DNA of 7,652 bases from Clostridiales bacterium (lineage in GTDB: Bacteria; Bacillota; Clostridia; Oscillospirales; CAG-272). Within the stretch, counting starts at the first letter, position 1, and every line of letters starts with the position of its first letter. The stretch covers positions 1 through 7,652 of the forward strand of contig JAAZGC010000184.1 in assembly GCA_012511425.1 (NCBI GenBank). Reading direction: 5' to 3'. The notes under the pieces are model-generated. The model made no database searches, had not been told where the DNA came from, and saw nothing but the letters and a program-made list of their open reading frames with translations. The translations under genes were made by a program, and so were the position numbers. Below are positions 6,408 to 7,652 of this stretch, one piece after another.

Positions 6408-6461
6408 AGACTTAGTTAAGTCTCGGGGGTTGCTTTAGTTAAGTCTGTTATTAAGACTTAA
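6408..6461. repeat. Cluster of three AGACTTAA-type repeats after the secreted-protein gene
   Basis: TTAGTTAAGTCT occurs as direct copies at 6412-6423 and 6435-6446. AGACTTA-GT-TAAGTCT forms a dyad at 6408-6423. TTAAGTCT (6439-6446) and AGACTTAA (6454-6461) form a second dyad with a 7-base loop, ending one base before the stop codon. The arms can pair in more than one way. Confidence 0.6.
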
Positions 6462-7652
6462 TCAGGGCATCGGGATAAGCGGGTTGGGGTTACGAGTAAC
6501 CTCAAGCCAAGCCCATCCGTTGTCAATGCCGGTATAAGCGGAAGCCGGGAAGGTGATTTCAACCTTGCCGCCGGAAGGATCTGCCTGAGCAACGCCGTTC
6601 AGATATACATCGCCGGTGTTAGCGAATGCGCCTCTGAGTACCCAATAGAAGTAGTCATCAGCACCGATGGTGCCGTCGGTGAAGGTAACGGTAATATCAC
6701 CGGAAGTGGCGGTATTATAAACGATTGTCGGGTCGAGATCGGAAACGTCGGACAGACCTTCGAGGGTTCCCATGAGGTAGAAATCAATGTCGGGAAGCGG
6801 AGCCGGTTCGCCGACGATGCTGATCTCAGTCAGGTCAAGCTTGTAGGACTCGTTGGTGTTGTGGCGGTTGGTCCACACAAGGTAGACATTCTCGTGGATG
6901 TCGCACGGAGCGACGATCGGAACATTGTTTATAGCGTAGATATTCAGCCAATAATCGCCGGGGCCGTAACCCTGGTACATATCGGTGTCAATATCAACAT
7001 TATATCTGTTGAACTCGGTAATGAGTTTGTCGCCGCAGTACAGCTTCATCGTGGTTCCGATGTCGGAGTGAGCAGCGTTCCAGTTGTCGTTGTAATCATC
7101 CATCCAGACCGAGATTGCGTTGTAAGCTTCTTCGGAGATGGAATACCACATGGTAGTATCTTCATTAACAGCATAAGCACCGAGTACTTTGCCGAGATCC
7201 TTAACAGTGTTCAGCGATGTGCCGGGGGTATAGGTGGTGGTGATGAAGACTCTCTTCATGCCGGAATAAGCGTCGCCGGTGTATACATATGCGGAAGCAT
7301 ATCCGTCCGGAGTATTTACAACCTTCATGAAGTCTTCGGTGATGTCCTTAGGAGCGCCATCCTTATAGGTGATGGTAGTGCCCTTAAGTTCATAAACGAT
7401 GGACTTGCCGACAAGGGTAAGATACGGAAGAACAACCATGCCGCCCTTGAATACATCGTTATTTGCATAGACTGCAAAGAACTTGTCGAGGTAGGTAACG
7501 TTGACAACCTGAACATCATTGCCGTCGGCAACGAAAGCTTCGCCGATTACATAGCCGTTCTTCACATAGTAGAAGTGGCCGGCATAGAGTCTCTGGTTGT
7601 ACTGAGCGCCGGTGTAAGCGGAGGTAAGACCGCCGCGGATGAAGTCGATAGC
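6462..7652 (-). CDS. Probable secreted or surface protein of unknown function (5' end outside window)
   Basis: The minus-strand frame is open from the window edge to a TGA at 6464-6462, giving 396 residues; a GTG at 7565-7563 is in frame but is internal, because similar-looking sequence continues upstream. I do not recognise the family. The protein is rich in Thr, Tyr, Asn, Asp and Gly and poor in Cys, with alternating beta-strand patterns, as in extracellular beta-sandwich proteins. Residues about 198-280 (window numbering) end in ENVYLVWTNRHNTNESYKLD, which resembles the last strands of a jelly-roll carbohydrate-binding module. A Pro-rich linker (GEPAPLPDID, about 281-290) leads to a second beta-rich domain (about 290-385) and the tail NPNPLIPMP. 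There is no LPXTG anchor, transmembrane helix or dockerin at the C-terminus; anchoring, if any, would be N-terminal. A strong terminator follows. Function is unknown; a glycan-binding role is a guess from context. Confidence 0.75.
   Translation of the reverse strand, partial: AIDFIRGGLTSAYTGAQYNQRLYAGHFYYVKNGYVIGEAFVADGNDVQVVNVTYLDKFFAVYANNDVFKGGMVVLPYLTLVGKSIVYELKGTTITYKDGAPKDITEDFMKVVNTPDGYASAYVYTGDAYSGMKRVFITTTYTPGTSLNTVKDLGKVLGAYAVNEDTTMWYSISEEAYNAISVWMDDYNDNWNAAHSDIGTTMKLYCGDKLITEFNRYNVDIDTDMYQGYGPGDYWLNIYAINNVPIVAPCDIHENVYLVWTNRHNTNESYKLDLTEISIVGEPAPLPDIDFYLMGTLEGLSDVSDLDPTIVYNTATSGDITVTFTDGTIGADDYFYWVLRGAFANTGDVYLNGVAQADPSGGKVEITFPASAYTGIDNGWAWLEVTRNPNPLIPMP

Larger units (their letters stand above)
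5997..6461. other. 465-bp gene-free region upstream of the ATPase gene
   Basis: No ORF with coding character is seen on either strand. From the ATPase side it holds the SD (6005-6010), a GC-moderate leader (to about 6100), the proximal promoter, the TGTGCA dyad, the operator and possible distal promoter, an AT-rich stretch (about 6220-6373) with a 14-bp palindrome, then the terminator and repeats of the upstream secreted-protein gene. No known riboswitch fold is recognised in the leader. Confidence 0.7.

Noticed and set aside
7563..7565. GTG as the start of the last minus-strand gene
   Set aside because: The frame continues without a stop to the window edge with similar composition (for example TSAYTGAQYNQRLYAGHFYY), and no SD precedes the GTG. 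The real start is outside the window.

Overview
The window looks like chromosomal DNA from an anaerobic, carbohydrate-foraging member of the Bacillota, most likely an uncultured clostridial lineage. This is inference. It rests on GC-rich genes between AT-rich intergenic regions, strong AGGAGG-type ribosome binding sites, a Gram-positive-style lipoprotein solute-binding protein (C29 in an LASC lipobox), an MsmK/UgpC-type sugar ABC ATPase, and LacI/CcpA-like operator palindromes. No rRNA, tRNA, insertion sequence, CRISPR array, phage or plasmid gene is visible.

Layout. (1) Positions 1-1875, plus strand: 3' part (624 residues) of a large right-handed beta-helix protein whose N-terminal half carries the signature of glycoside hydrolase family 141-like enzymes. 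It ends at an intrinsic terminator (1890-1921). (2) 1922-2073: AT-rich promoter region with a CG-centred operator palindrome. (3) 2074-3552, plus: lipoprotein sugar-binding subunit of an ABC importer. (4) 3553-3634: short gap with a hairpin that pairs the only candidate Shine-Dalgarno of the next gene. (5) 3635-4828, plus: CCA tRNA nucleotidyltransferase, whose stop codon lies in the loop of a bidirectional terminator (4811-4850). (6) 4857-5996, minus: the MsmK/UgpC-family ATPase, convergent with cca. (7) 5997-6461: 465 bp without a gene, holding the ATPase promoter region, several palindromes, a 14-bp-stem terminator and an AGACTTAA repeat cluster. (8) 6462-7652, minus: C-terminal 396 residues of a Thr/Tyr/Asn/Asp-rich, probably extracellular protein of unknown function.

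How the parts may work together. The beta-helix protein would cut plant or host glycans, the lipoprotein would capture the released oligosaccharides, and the ATPase would power import. No permease genes are present, so the ATPase is probably shared among several importers, as known for MsmK and MsiK. An identical CG-centred 10-mer, CAAACGGTTG, lies in the promoter regions of both the binding-protein gene and the ATPase gene, which suggests that one LacI-family regulator (possibly CcpA) acts on both. cca is a housekeeping gene embedded among them.

I found no convincing evidence of a wholly new system. The most interesting items are the shared operator, the layered regulatory region upstream of the ATPase, the unidentified secreted protein and the GH141-like enzyme.
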